This document shows positions 25,810 to 34,435 of a stretch of 64,000 bases of DNA, in pieces. The stretch covers positions 1-64,000 of the forward strand of contig CAZCST010000014.1 in NCBI GenBank assembly GCA_964501365.1. Direction: 5' to 3'. The stretch's first letter is position 1. Each line of letters begins with the position of its first letter. The stretch is from CAZAMB01 sp964501365. GTDB taxonomy: Bacteria; Planctomycetota; Phycisphaerae; UBA1845. Made by a program: the position numbers and the translations under genes. Under the pieces are notes generated by a model. The model made no database searches, was not told where the DNA came from, and was given only the letters and a program-made list of their open reading frames with translations.

Positions 25810-27996
25810 TTACTTTTGGCCGACGGTCACGCGACTGCGGCCTTTACTCTCGACTTCCTCGCGACACTTTGCCAGAAACGCATCAATACTCATATTGCCA
25901 AGGGCATTGCCGTCGCGATCGTTGACATTGACTGCCTTTGCCGCGGCTTCCTGCTCACCCACGACCAAGATGTAATTTATTTTGGCGGCACGGAGCCGGT
26001 GCTTTTTCGGGCCGATTTTTTCGTCGCCGTCGTCGAGTTCCACGCGAAGTCCAGCGCCGCGCAGTTGCTCCACGACCAGCACGGCATACTCGGCACTCTT
26101 TTCGCTCACGCTGGCGACGGCGACCTGAACCGGCGACAACCAGAGGGGAAACGCACCCGCGAAGTGTTCGATCAAGATGCCGATGAACCGTTCCAGGCTG
26201 CCAAAAGGCGCACGATGGACCATCACCGGTTGGTGAGGGGCATTGTCGGGGCCGATGTAGGTCAGACCGAATCGCGCCGGTAAGTTGTAATCGGCCTGCA
26301 CTGTGCCCAACTGCCAGTTGCGTCCGATGCAGTCCTTGACCATGAAGTCGATTTTCGGTCCGTAGAAGGCCGCTTCGCCGGTTTCTTCGGTAAAAGGTAT
26401 TCCGCTTTCGCGGGCGGCCTGACGCACGGCTTCCTCGGCGCGGGCCCAGTTCTCCGTTGAGCCGATGTACTTGTCGCTGGCCGGATCGCGAAGCCCCACG
26501 CGAACGCGATAATCGGAAAGCCCAAGCGTTTCGAGCACCTTGGTTGTGAGCCGCACGGTTGTAAGGAGTTCCTGGGCCAACTGATCCTGCGTGCAGAACA
26601 AGTGGGCGTCATCCTGAGTGAAGCCGCGAACACGAGTGAGGCCGCCGATTTCGCCGCTTTGTTCGTAGCGGTATACGGTTCCGTACTCAGCCAATCGGAA
26701 GGGGAGATCGCGGTAACTTCGCTGCCGGCTCGCATAGATGCGGATGTGGTGGGGGCAGTTCATCGGCCTGAGCAGATAGCCGTCGCCCTCTTCGAGCATT
26801 ACCTCGATCGCCTTGCGGTTACGCTGGGCCATTCCGGCGCCGGGCTGATACTTTTTCTCATTGGTCAGACGGGTGACCATTGCCGCATCGATTTCCGAAA
26901 GTTTCTCCAGCCCCTTTCGCTCGTCGTCACTGAATTCGGCGGCATCACCGCGAGAGTTGCACGCCTCCCAAAGCTCGTTGAGCACGCGGGCGCGGTCGCT
27001 TTCATAAAGGGGCGGATATTGCGAATCCTTGTAATAGGGAAAGTGCCCGCTGGTGCGATACAGCTTGAGCGAGCCAATATGCGGAGTGTAAACCAGGTTG
27101 TAGCCTAACTTGCGCATTTCTGCGCCCAGGAAGTTCTGCAGCTCGGTGCGGACGACCGCCCCCTTGGGGAGCCACAGCACCAAGCCCGGACCGACGCTCT
27201 CATCGATCTGGAACAAATCCAGTTCTTTGCCGAGAACGCGGTGGTCGCGCTTGCGGGCCTCTTCGAGTCGGGCGAGATGTTCGGCCAGCGAAGACTTCTT
27301 GAAAAACGCGGTTCCGTACAATCGCTGCAAGGGCTGATCGTTGACGTCACCGCGATAATGCGACCGGCTGACCTGTCGTATTGCAAAGGCCTTGACGAGG
27401 CCGGTAAATGGAATGTGCGGACCGCGGCAAAGGTCTTCAAAGTCCTTGCCCGGTGATGCCCCCGTCACATAGAAACTCAGCGAATTTCCCTCGGCGCGCT
27501 CGGCGTTATCGAGCTTGTAACGATTGCCTTCGCCTTTGAGCTTGGCCATCGCGTCGCTGCGCGGCAACTCGTATCGCGAGAAAGGCCTGTCTTCCTTGAT
27601 GATCCGGGCCATCTCGTCTTCGATCCGCTGGAAATCGTCCGGCGTGATCGAGCGAGACAGGTCCAAATCGTAGTAAAACCCTTCTTCCAGAGGCGGACCG
27701 TAAACCAGTTTGGTCTCTGGAAACAGCTTGCATACTGCTTCGGCCATAATGTGGGCTGTGCTATGCCGCAAAACCAAGAGGCTATCCGGGTCTTCGTCGG
27801 TGGAAGTGAGAATTCGCAGATCGCAATCACCGGGCAGGGGACGCTTCAAATCGATGGTTTGCTTTGATCCACCCGCGGTAACCACTCCTGCAATCGCCGC
27901 ACGCGCCAGCCCGGGCCCGAGCCTGGCCGCAACCTCCGCTGTGGTAGCGCCAGCGGCCATTTCGAGCGTATTGCCATTTGGAAGTCGAACGATCAG
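25810..27996 (-). CDS. thrS: Threonyl-tRNA synthetase, apparent non-AUG start
   Basis: About 728 residues. TGS domain, the zinc-binding editing region (HSTAHIMAEAV; DLCRGPHIPFTG) and class II core (PMNCPHHIRI, RVRGFTQDDAH, MVHRAPFGSLERF) are complete. The core contains about 60 residues (DRARVLNELWEAC to GMAQRNRKAIEV) beyond the Escherichia coli layout before PMNCP. The first ATG (27960) would cut off conserved TGS residues IVRLPNGNTLE. An in-frame TGA blocks extension beyond 27 bases upstream; within it only CTG (27994-27996) or ATC (27991-27993) follow an excellent GAGGTGA. I used the CTG. infC follows 77 bases downstream. Confidence 0.93.
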   Translation of the reverse strand: MIVRLPNGNTLEMAAGATTAEVAARLGPGLARAAIAGVVTAGGSKQTIDLKRPLPGDCDLRILTSTDEDPDSLLVLRHSTAHIMAEAVCKLFPETKLVYGPPLEEGFYYDLDLSRSITPDDFQRIEDEMARIIKEDRPFSRYELPRSDAMAKLKGEGNRYKLDNAERAEGNSLSFYVTGASPGKDFEDLCRGPHIPFTGLVKAFAIRQVSRSHYRGDVNDQPLQRLYGTAFFKKSSLAEHLARLEEARKRDHRVLGKELDLFQIDESVGPGLVLWLPKGAVVRTELQNFLGAEMRKLGYNLVYTPHIGSLKLYRTSGHFPYYKDSQYPPLYESDRARVLNELWEACNSRGDAAEFSDDERKGLEKLSEIDAAMVTRLTNEKKYQPGAGMAQRNRKAIEVMLEEGDGYLLRPMNCPHHIRIYASRQRSYRDLPFRLAEYGTVYRYEQSGEIGGLTRVRGFTQDDAHLFCTQDQLAQELLTTVRLTTKVLETLGLSDYRVRVGLRDPASDKYIGSTENWARAEEAVRQAARESGIPFTEETGEAAFYGPKIDFMVKDCIGRNWQLGTVQADYNLPARFGLTYIGPDNAPHQPVMVHRAPFGSLERFIGILIEHFAGAFPLWLSPVQVAVASVSEKSAEYAVLVVEQLRGAGLRVELDDGDEKIGPKKHRLRAAKINYILVVGEQEAAAKAVNVNDRDGNALGNMSIDAFLAKCREEVESKGRSRVTVGQK

Positions 27997-28217
27997 AGGG
28001 TCACCTCACCAAGCTTATCGACAAATGGACACAAAAATGGCGGTAGCAAAGCGTCGCCTCCATGGGAGCCGTTCGCGCAGGGACGATTGACCCTGATGCG
28101 AAGTAGCCGGCTAACATGATGGATGCGTCATACGCTTTGCAACCGCCCGATCACGACTGGTGCAGGAAGCGTGGCCCGATCGCCTTTGCTCCACCGCGTC
28201 ACAGTTAAACCACCGAA

Positions 28218-28245
28218 ATAATATAGTATTGGAAACCTTGGTCAA
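28218..28245 (-). promoter_or_regulatory. Putative thrS promoter
   Basis: TTGACC and TATTAT at 16-base spacing on the minus strand, about 220 bases before the thrS start. The long leader contains no T-box consensus that I can see; it may form structure, but none is claimed. Confidence 0.5.
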
Positions 28246-28287
28246 GCACAGGTTTGGGGCCGAATGGCTCTCCGACTGCTTCATCGT

Positions 28288-28416
28288 TCAAAGCGTTGTC
28301 GTGCCTGTGCCGCCCGTCAGGAAGCCTCCAATGAGTGCTGTCAGGATGGCCGTGATGAAGGACGCCAGTTGCGTTACGAAAATGGTCGATGTCAGGAATC
28401 CACTAATGTCGAGCAT
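28288..28416 (-). CDS. Small hydrophobic peptide (42 residues)
   Basis: An ATG five to six bases after GGGAGAA opens a 42-codon frame beginning MLDISGFLTSTIFVTQLASF and ending ...LTGGTGTTTL. The middle (FITAILTALIGGFLTGG) is one strongly hydrophobic helix with a GG/GxxxG-rich end. Composition and ribosome site argue for a real small membrane peptide. Family unknown to me. It lies upstream of the thrS promoter on the same strand. Confidence 0.55.
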   Translation of the reverse strand: MLDISGFLTSTIFVTQLASFITAILTALIGGFLTGGTGTTTL

Positions 28417-28606
28417 GAGGTTCTCCCAAAAAAGACTCCGTGCGATCCGTTGTCGAGCGGCAGGGTAAGCCGAATTCGGCCAGGTTCATAGAGCATACTT
28501 GTAAGAAGATGACAGGTGGCTGGTCAACGTCCCAAAGAAACTCACAGGGTGGTCCCAATTCGTTCATTCCGATAAGCAAATTCACGCGATTCACACCCCG
28601 AGACCA

Positions 28607-28635
28607 TTGTATCAGACTTTTGAGGGAATTATAAT
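28607..28635 (+). promoter_or_regulatory. Near-consensus sigma-70 promoter
   Basis: TTGTAT, exactly 17 bases, then a perfect TATAAT. It lies 58 bases before the start of the secreted protein at 28693 and is followed by a strong ribosome site (GGAGGGGGAAG). Confidence 0.65.
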
Positions 28636-28692
28636 ACGAAGGGTCTGAAAGCGACATGGATCGTCGTGGGGCAAATCAATTGGAGGGGGAAG

Positions 28693-29391
28693 ATGTTTTC
28701 GGTCGGGTTCTTACGAGCGTCCGCAATTCTCGGCGTATCGTTATTGGCAGGCTGGGCTCCCGTCGCCTACGGTGCCATTCCTTTTGACGTGGGTGGACTG
28801 GAAAGCACCAGCGTCGCAGGACAGGTCAAGTTTTCCTATGCCGGGGCTACCCATTCGAACAGCGCGCTAAACATTACGATTGAAAGCATTTCGCCGGCGG
28901 GTCGGCCCGGCGGTTTCGCGTTCAACGTTCCGACCATAAACGGAGCGATTCGCACCTCGGCCGGTGGCAGTCTCAACTACAGTGGAACCCTCAACCGAGC
29001 ATCACCGTTTTCGAACGGATCGCTCGAGATTTCCTCCTTAAGCGCCGACAACCGGAAGGGAGTCATTCCGGGTGAAAAAAGCAGCGGGGCGAGAATGACT
29101 GATGTTCGTACCGGAGAGGCGTGGACCAAACTCAGACTAGATGGGATGGGATCGGGGCTGCGAACCTTGTCGGACTCCAAGCTGGCCCAGACTTTCATGA
29201 ACGAGTCGTCCGCTGACGCCGGTTCCTACGGCTTTGGAGTACGTTACCAAGCGATTGGAACCAATGGATTATCCGATTTTGCCGTTCCAGCAACGACGAC
29301 CAACGCGGTCCCTGTTCCTGGCGCCGCTGTTCTGGCAGCCATAGGACTTGGTATTGTCGGAGTGATCCACAGGAAGAATTCATCCCGATAA
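28693..29391 (+). CDS. Secreted protein with PEP-CTERM-like sorting tail
   Basis: 232 residues. Start chosen for GGAGGGGGAAG directly upstream and the signal peptide FLRASAILGVSLLAGWAPVAYG. The C-terminus reads VPVPGAAVLAAIGLGIVGVI followed by HRKNSSR: a VPxPGA motif, a transmembrane segment and a basic end, i.e. a PEP-CTERM/exosortase-type sorting signal variant. The body is Ser/Gly-rich and beta-like, without a known domain. No exosortase gene is in the window. Confidence 0.75.
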   Translation: MFSVGFLRASAILGVSLLAGWAPVAYGAIPFDVGGLESTSVAGQVKFSYAGATHSNSALNITIESISPAGRPGGFAFNVPTINGAIRTSAGGSLNYSGTLNRASPFSNGSLEISSLSADNRKGVIPGEKSSGARMTDVRTGEAWTKLRLDGMGSGLRTLSDSKLAQTFMNESSADAGSYGFGVRYQAIGTNGLSDFAVPATTTNAVPVPGAAVLAAIGLGIVGVIHRKNSSR

Positions 29392-29509
29392 TCCCGACGC
29401 ATTCACATGACATGCAGACTTTCCTGGCCCCAGGCGGGGTCGCTCGTTTCCCCTATCTGCGAGGAAGCATCGCCACCGAAAGGGAGAGATAACTGCTTTG
29501 TGGTTGGCA

Positions 29510-31261
29510 TCAGGGGCATGAGACCGGGCCGAATTGTTGCGGAAATGGGTAACCACGGAACGCATCCACGCACGCAGTGATATCCTGAAAACTTACCAAT
29601 GAAGCCGGGTCGAGCACACGAGGCTGGAGCTGGGCAGAATATTTGGCCATCGCGCCATCAACTTCGGAAAACTTGTTGACAAGCATTGCAATGTCAAGCA
29701 TGTCGGGTTGGACACTTCCATTGGACTGCCCATAGGGCAAGGCAACATCGCCCCATCGGCTTGTGGCCGTTTCCATCGCCCGAGTGTAGCTCTCCTCCGA
29801 TAACGGGCTGCAGCCTTCGGGGAGAACCTGGATCTCGTACGTTGAACTTGGAACGATCTCGCTGCCAAAAAGTCGGACAACGCCTGTCCCGCTCCAATCC
29901 CGGAAATTCGGCGAACATTGCAAAGGGGCCGCCGTAAACGTCGTGAGCGGATCCTGGGTGTCGATATAGACGGCGGGCTCTCCCACCCAGCGCACTTCTC
30001 CTTCGAATTTGGAAAAAATCGAATCAGGCCCAGCTTCGGGATGGAGTAGCGACTTCAAACGCACTCGGATTGCGGTGCTTCGTCCGTCATTTCCGGGAAT
30101 GATGGAGAGATAACGATTCGTTAACGGAGCGTCAGGAGCGACCGCAATCGGAGTGTACTCGCACTCATCGGGCACCCAATTTGCATTGCAATCGACGCTC
30201 AGTCCGTTGGTTACGTCCAAACCGTCGGGGCGTGCGTTGTTGTTGCAGTCCGGATCGAGTGCGAGACTGTTATGTCCTCCCGCGGCGACCAACCGATGGC
30301 CGCGGTTGGGCCCGGGCACGTCGCATTGGCCGTTGTCATTGCGCCCCCAAGCCTCGACAGAGCCATCCTCCCGCAACGCAAGACTATGCATGCCACCCGC
30401 AGCAATCGCTACAAATCCTGCGTTGGGTTCTGGTCCCTGGCATACGCCATCAAGCAGGATGGAGGGATCACAATAGCCCCATTGCACGACGGTTCCATCA
30501 CTCTTGAGTCCCAGGCTGTGCAAGTAACCGGCCGACACGGCGATGAAATCAGAATTGGGTTGTGGAATCGCGCATTGTCCCGATTGCTCTGACGCCACGC
30601 AACCCCATGCTACGACAGACCCATCGCTTTTCAATCCGAGATTATGATAGAGCCCGGCTGAGATGCGAATGAAGCCGCTGTTGGGTGAGGGGGCAACACA
30701 AAGTTCGGCCATTTCGTCTCCACATCCCCATGCCACGACGGAGCCATCGGCACGCAAGCCCAGGCTTTGGTATTTGTTGGCCGCTACGGCCGTGAATGAG
30801 GCATTCGGCGCGGGAATATCGCACTGTCCATAGTTATTTTGGCCCCATGCCACAACGGAGCCGTCGCTTTTCAGTCCCAGCCCGTGGTACCACCCTGCGG
30901 CGATTGCGACAAAATCCGTATTGGGTTCGGGTATTTGGCAGCGAACGGTGGATGGAGGCGGGCAACTAGCAGTAATTTTTCCATCCGAGGTCAAGGCGAG
31001 AATCTGTCCAGCCCCGGCCGAAAGTGCAACAATCTCGGTATTCGGAGATGGCGCCTGGCAACTCGAGAAACTACACATACCCCAGGTGATGACCGAACCG
31101 CTTTCATTCGGTGGGTCGGTCTGGCCATGCGATTGCTGACACAAAGCACAAACGAAGAAAAGGACGGCAGTAGAGATTGCCCATTCAAATCGAAGCCGAT
31201 GCTCGAAGGAAAGAATGGACTTTTGGGCAGAACCGATGCAACTTCGACCCTGATTCGACAA
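29510..31261 (-). CDS. Secreted RCC1-repeat protein with dockerin-like region
   Basis: 583 residues from a TTG with GGGAGG five bases upstream. A signal peptide (AISTAVLFFVCALCQQSHG) precedes about seven RCC1-type repeats of roughly 45 residues, each with a core like VAIAAGWYHGLGLKSDGSVV-AWG. They likely form a beta-propeller. A calcium-binding style segment follows (DCNNNARPDGLDVTNGLSVD, then DCNANWVPDECE). The last 100 residues have QPDMLDIAMLVNKF and SFQDITACVDAF, which recall dockerin/EF-hand duplicates. Extracellular attachment or binding role inferred. Confidence 0.8.
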   Translation of the reverse strand: MSNQGRSCIGSAQKSILSFEHRLRFEWAISTAVLFFVCALCQQSHGQTDPPNESGSVITWGMCSFSSCQAPSPNTEIVALSAGAGQILALTSDGKITASCPPPSTVRCQIPEPNTDFVAIAAGWYHGLGLKSDGSVVAWGQNNYGQCDIPAPNASFTAVAANKYQSLGLRADGSVVAWGCGDEMAELCVAPSPNSGFIRISAGLYHNLGLKSDGSVVAWGCVASEQSGQCAIPQPNSDFIAVSAGYLHSLGLKSDGTVVQWGYCDPSILLDGVCQGPEPNAGFVAIAAGGMHSLALREDGSVEAWGRNDNGQCDVPGPNRGHRLVAAGGHNSLALDPDCNNNARPDGLDVTNGLSVDCNANWVPDECEYTPIAVAPDAPLTNRYLSIIPGNDGRSTAIRVRLKSLLHPEAGPDSIFSKFEGEVRWVGEPAVYIDTQDPLTTFTAAPLQCSPNFRDWSGTGVVRLFGSEIVPSSTYEIQVLPEGCSPLSEESYTRAMETATSRWGDVALPYGQSNGSVQPDMLDIAMLVNKFSEVDGAMAKYSAQLQPRVLDPASLVSFQDITACVDAFRGYPFPQQFGPVSCP

Positions 31262-32007
31262 GACTGCCTCCCTTTCCCGCAACTGGCCCGCAGGACTGTG
31301 GTGCCGTTGCGATAAGAATTTTCGGATTGTCGAGTGGAGTTACAGAAAGAAATCAAGTCTCGTGCAACCGGCGATCAAACAGGTCAAACAATCAACCCTA
31401 TCCAAAGACCGGGGGCTGGAACTCGATCGAGTGCGACCCTCCAATTTTTGGATACGCTTTTTCCCAACGGTGGTGATTGAGCTTGTACGATTCTCCGCGC
31501 TGCTGACTCTCCCACTCTCGAACGGCCATCGTACTGCGTACTTTGAGAGCATTCAAGAAAAATCCAATTCCTGTTCGTGGAACAGCTCGCGAGTGAAGCA
31601 ATATGAGGTTTCTTTGATCAGGTCTGAACATGAGAAGCGCAAGCAGGTTGTATCGCATGCGGCGAGGAATCCCAGTCCTGCTGTACCAATGACTGACTGT
31701 CTAGGTGTTTTGCGTGGGCCAGTGCCGCATTTTTTTGTTCAAGCATCTAACATGACGCAGCGAAGCGCCTAAGCGATCAATGCTGCGCTTGAGAATTGAG
31801 CGCAATCGATAGATGAATCGATTCGAAAGCAGTTATGAAAAGGGCGCTTGGGTCGACTCGACGAGATCGGTGACCCATTGCGGTGCAAACGACCTGGGGC
31901 TTCCCCCAAGGGTGGTCGCACGCCAGTCTAAGATTCGTTGTGGCGGTCGGTTTGCCATGGTGGGTTCCGGATCGGGCGTCGTAGTCTTCGGCAGCATGCA
32001 CTGGGAG
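31262..32007. other. Intergenic region with no supported gene
   Basis: About 745 bases between a secreted-protein start and a methyltransferase stop. Several short frames of 60-136 codons occur but lack ribosome sites, similarity or codon character. I see no RNA gene. Confidence 0.4.
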
Positions 32008-32790
32008 TTACGGTGCGGTGGCAACGCAAATCAAGTCGACGGAGTTGTCCACGTTGAAGGGCTCCTTGTCATAGCCGCCCCAAAGGTGGTCAATCTTGAG
32101 CCCGCAGCGTGAGCAACACGTCTTAAGCTCTTCAAGTTCGATAGGATAAAGTTGGCCGGTGTGTGAACGCTGTCGCCAACCGCCATCATCCCAGATCGTG
32201 ATATTCGTGACCTGCGCCAAGTCGTTCAAAAAATGAAACTGCCGCACGGAGATGTATTCGCGACCGTCAACGACCGCGACTCTCGGGCCCACTACGCAGG
32301 GTTGGCGCAGGCGCATTGGGGAGAAGTTGAGGAGCTGCAGGAACAATCGACCACCAGGACGTAGCAACGCCGCGAATTGCTGGATGGCGGTTGCAACTTC
32401 TTTGGCACTTCCGGCCGCGGCAAGCGAATTGCCAATGCAATAGATAGCGTCAAAGCTGCCGAGCTCGAGCTGCTGAAGCGCATCATACCTGGTGTGCACA
32501 AACTGAATGTGGGTGTGTGCTGCGAGCGCCTGCTGTCGCGCAAATCGCAACATGTCCTCGCTGGCGTCTATGCCGGTAACCCGATATCCATGCTGCGCGA
32601 GCGCGACCGCCTGTCGGCCTGTGCCGCACCCCGCATCGAGGATTCCCCTCGTTCCCGGCGGGCCGAACACCTCCATTAGGATTGGAATCTCGCGTCCGAG
32701 ACGCGCCGACCAATTGATGGTCCGATCGTACCATTCGGCGGAATCGAACATACGTCTTTGCCCGTCAGTGAGATTTTCCAGTGTACTCAT
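32008..32790 (-). CDS. Class I SAM-dependent methyltransferase
   Basis: 260 residues from ATG 32790 (a TTG 12 codons earlier is less likely). SAM-binding motif I is ILDAGCGTGRQAVALAQ, followed by the acidic VTGIDASEDML and FDAIYCIGNSLAA (motif IV). The rest, FLQLLNFSPMR and an anti-parallel beta segment, suits the Methyltransf_25/11 type. Substrate unknown. It is monocistronic and divergent from the korA cluster. Confidence 0.85.
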   Translation of the reverse strand: MSTLENLTDGQRRMFDSAEWYDRTINWSARLGREIPILMEVFGPPGTRGILDAGCGTGRQAVALAQHGYRVTGIDASEDMLRFARQQALAAHTHIQFVHTRYDALQQLELGSFDAIYCIGNSLAAAGSAKEVATAIQQFAALLRPGGRLFLQLLNFSPMRLRQPCVVGPRVAVVDGREYISVRQFHFLNDLAQVTNITIWDDGGWRQRSHTGQLYPIELEELKTCCSRCGLKIDHLWGGYDKEPFNVDNSVDLICVATAP

Positions 32791-33112
32791 TGGTGAGACA
32801 ACGTGCGTGGCCACCCATGGTTTCAAGCGTGACGATTCAACAACGGAATCGAACTTATTTGCAATGGTGCAGATTGCGTCCTACTTGCTTCGTATGGGGT
32901 TATTTCACGCAGTGGCCAACAGGTCAAGGCCGCGCGGGCCGCTGTAGAGTATTGCGGGGTACTTTACACCGGCCCAATCTGCCGCCAATTGCCGATCCCA
33001 AATCGATTCCCAATACGACTACACCAGCAATAGGCGTGCCGATGAACTGGCATTTGCTGGATTTTCGGCCCCTAAATCGCGGTTCAAAAAAAGAATTGCC
33101 CACCAAGCCATC

Positions 33113-33129
33113 TTGGAACGCGAATTGCA
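33113..33129 (+). promoter_or_regulatory. Sigma-54-like promoter upstream of korA
   Basis: TTGGAACGCGAATTGCA: GG and GC separated by exactly ten bases, with TTGCA in the -12 part and one C-to-A change in TGGCAC. Transcription would start about 130 bases before korA. On its own it is moderate evidence; the same type of site recurs at 36553 and 42309. Confidence 0.45.
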
Positions 33130-33189
33130 GGAACCCCGGATGGAATCTGAAAGCGCGAGAGCAGAAAACGCTCAAGTGTGACGTGCAAT

Positions 33190-33218
33190 CCCCCTTAAGC
33201 CCGCTATTGCCAAGGGGG
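33190..33218. repeat. CCCCCTT...AAGGGGG hairpin upstream of korA
   Basis: CCCCCTTAAG and CAAGGGGG flank a short loop, forming a 7-bp stem 50 bases before korA. It is similar in style to the other intergenic palindromes; no T-run follows, so it is not a standard terminator. Confidence 0.4.
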
Positions 33219-33268
33219 GTACGCCACACGCAATCGTTCCATGCTCCGGGGTTTGGAAGAGGTTGAGC

Positions 33269-34435
33269 ATGCGCGAATTTATCACCGGTAATGATGCAGT
33301 CGTGCGCGGTGCCCTCCGTGCAGGGTGCAACTACTTCGCCGGATACCCGATCACACCGGCCAGTTCGATCCTATCGGACATGATTGATGCGTTTCAGGAC
33401 GGTCGCGGCGTAGCCATCCAAACGGAAGATGAAATCGCGGCGATCGGGCAATGCATCGGGGCGTCCATGGCCGGCGCCAAAGCCATGACTGCGTCATCCG
33501 GGCCGGGGCTCAGCCTCTATAGCGAGAACATCGGCCTAGCGCAGATGGGTGAGGTGCCGCTGGTCATTGTGAACTGCCAGAGAATGGGGCCCGCCACGGG
33601 TGGAGCAACAGCAACCGGAGAGGGTGACGTGATGTTTGCGCGTCATGTGACGTCCGGAGGCTACCCCATCGTGGTGCTGGCCGCTACTGACGCTGGTTCC
33701 GCCTATCGTTTGAGTTATCTCGCCTTTGATTTCGCCGAAAGGCTGCGAACTCCAGTTATTCTATTGCTTTCCAAGGACATCGCGCTGACGCGACAGACTG
33801 TCGGCCTCGATGAAATTGCCCTGCCGCCTCGCGTGGAAAGAGCGCAAGCTCCAGTGGACGGAGTGTTTCGACCTTACGCTGTCGCCGACGCTGCGTTGGT
33901 CCCGGTGTTTTCGGCAATCGGTGGCCCCAACCGCGTGCGCTTTACCGGATCGATTCACGACGAAAATGGGCTTCTCACCGCGGACCGCAGAAAGATCGTT
34001 GCCAGGCTCAGCCACTTGCGCGAAAAAATTACGCCCAGTTGTGAGATTCTTGAGCTTGCCGAGTTGGATTTCTGCCTCGAAGCAAAAACGCTCATCGTAT
34101 CCTATGGTGTGGCTGACGGCGCCGCGCGCGAAGCGGTTGCCATGATCCGACGCCGGGGCGTTCCCGTGTCGCACCTGACGCTCTACTGTCTCTGGCCCGT
34201 ACCACAACGGGCGATTCTCGCCGCCGTGACAAAAAACATTGAACGCATCGTGATGCCTGAACTCAACATTGGTCTTTATGTCGATGAATTGCGACGAGTT
34301 GTACGCAGTGCTTCCATTGAGTCCATCGAATGTTTTGACGGGGGGCTGATTCCGCCGTCAACAATCGCCACCCATGTTCTGGGAGATGCAGCGGGCGCGG
34401 AAACACCGGAGGAAGAAACGATATGTCACTGCTAA
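33269..34435 (+). CDS. korA: 2-oxoacid:ferredoxin oxidoreductase, alpha subunit (KorA-like)
   Basis: 388 residues. This family oxidatively decarboxylates 2-oxoglutarate (or the reverse) with CoA and ferredoxin. GYPITPASSILSDM, EDEIAAIGQCIGASMAGAKAMTAS, GPGLSLYSENIGLAQM and RMGPATGGATATGEGD match KorA subunits lacking an N-terminal gamma domain. The C-terminal KorA part (ELNIGLYVDELRRVV) is intact. AGAGG precedes the ATG. It overlaps the next gene by 13 bases. Substrate choice (2-oxoglutarate versus other oxoacids) rests on similarity memory. Confidence 0.88.
   Translation: MREFITGNDAVVRGALRAGCNYFAGYPITPASSILSDMIDAFQDGRGVAIQTEDEIAAIGQCIGASMAGAKAMTASSGPGLSLYSENIGLAQMGEVPLVIVNCQRMGPATGGATATGEGDVMFARHVTSGGYPIVVLAATDAGSAYRLSYLAFDFAERLRTPVILLLSKDIALTRQTVGLDEIALPPRVERAQAPVDGVFRPYAVADAALVPVFSAIGGPNRVRFTGSIHDENGLLTADRRKIVARLSHLREKITPSCEILELAELDFCLEAKTLIVSYGVADGAAREAVAMIRRRGVPVSHLTLYCLWPVPQRAILAAVTKNIERIVMPELNIGLYVDELRRVVRSASIESIECFDGGLIPPSTIATHVLGDAAGAETPEEETICHC

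Noticed and set aside
28403..28657. 84-codon minus-strand frame near the secreted-protein promoter
   Set aside because: It covers a strong promoter for the opposite strand and shows no coding character.
32924..33229. 101-codon minus-strand frame
   Set aside because: Begins in the CCCCCTT hairpin repeat and covers the korA upstream region; no similarity seen.
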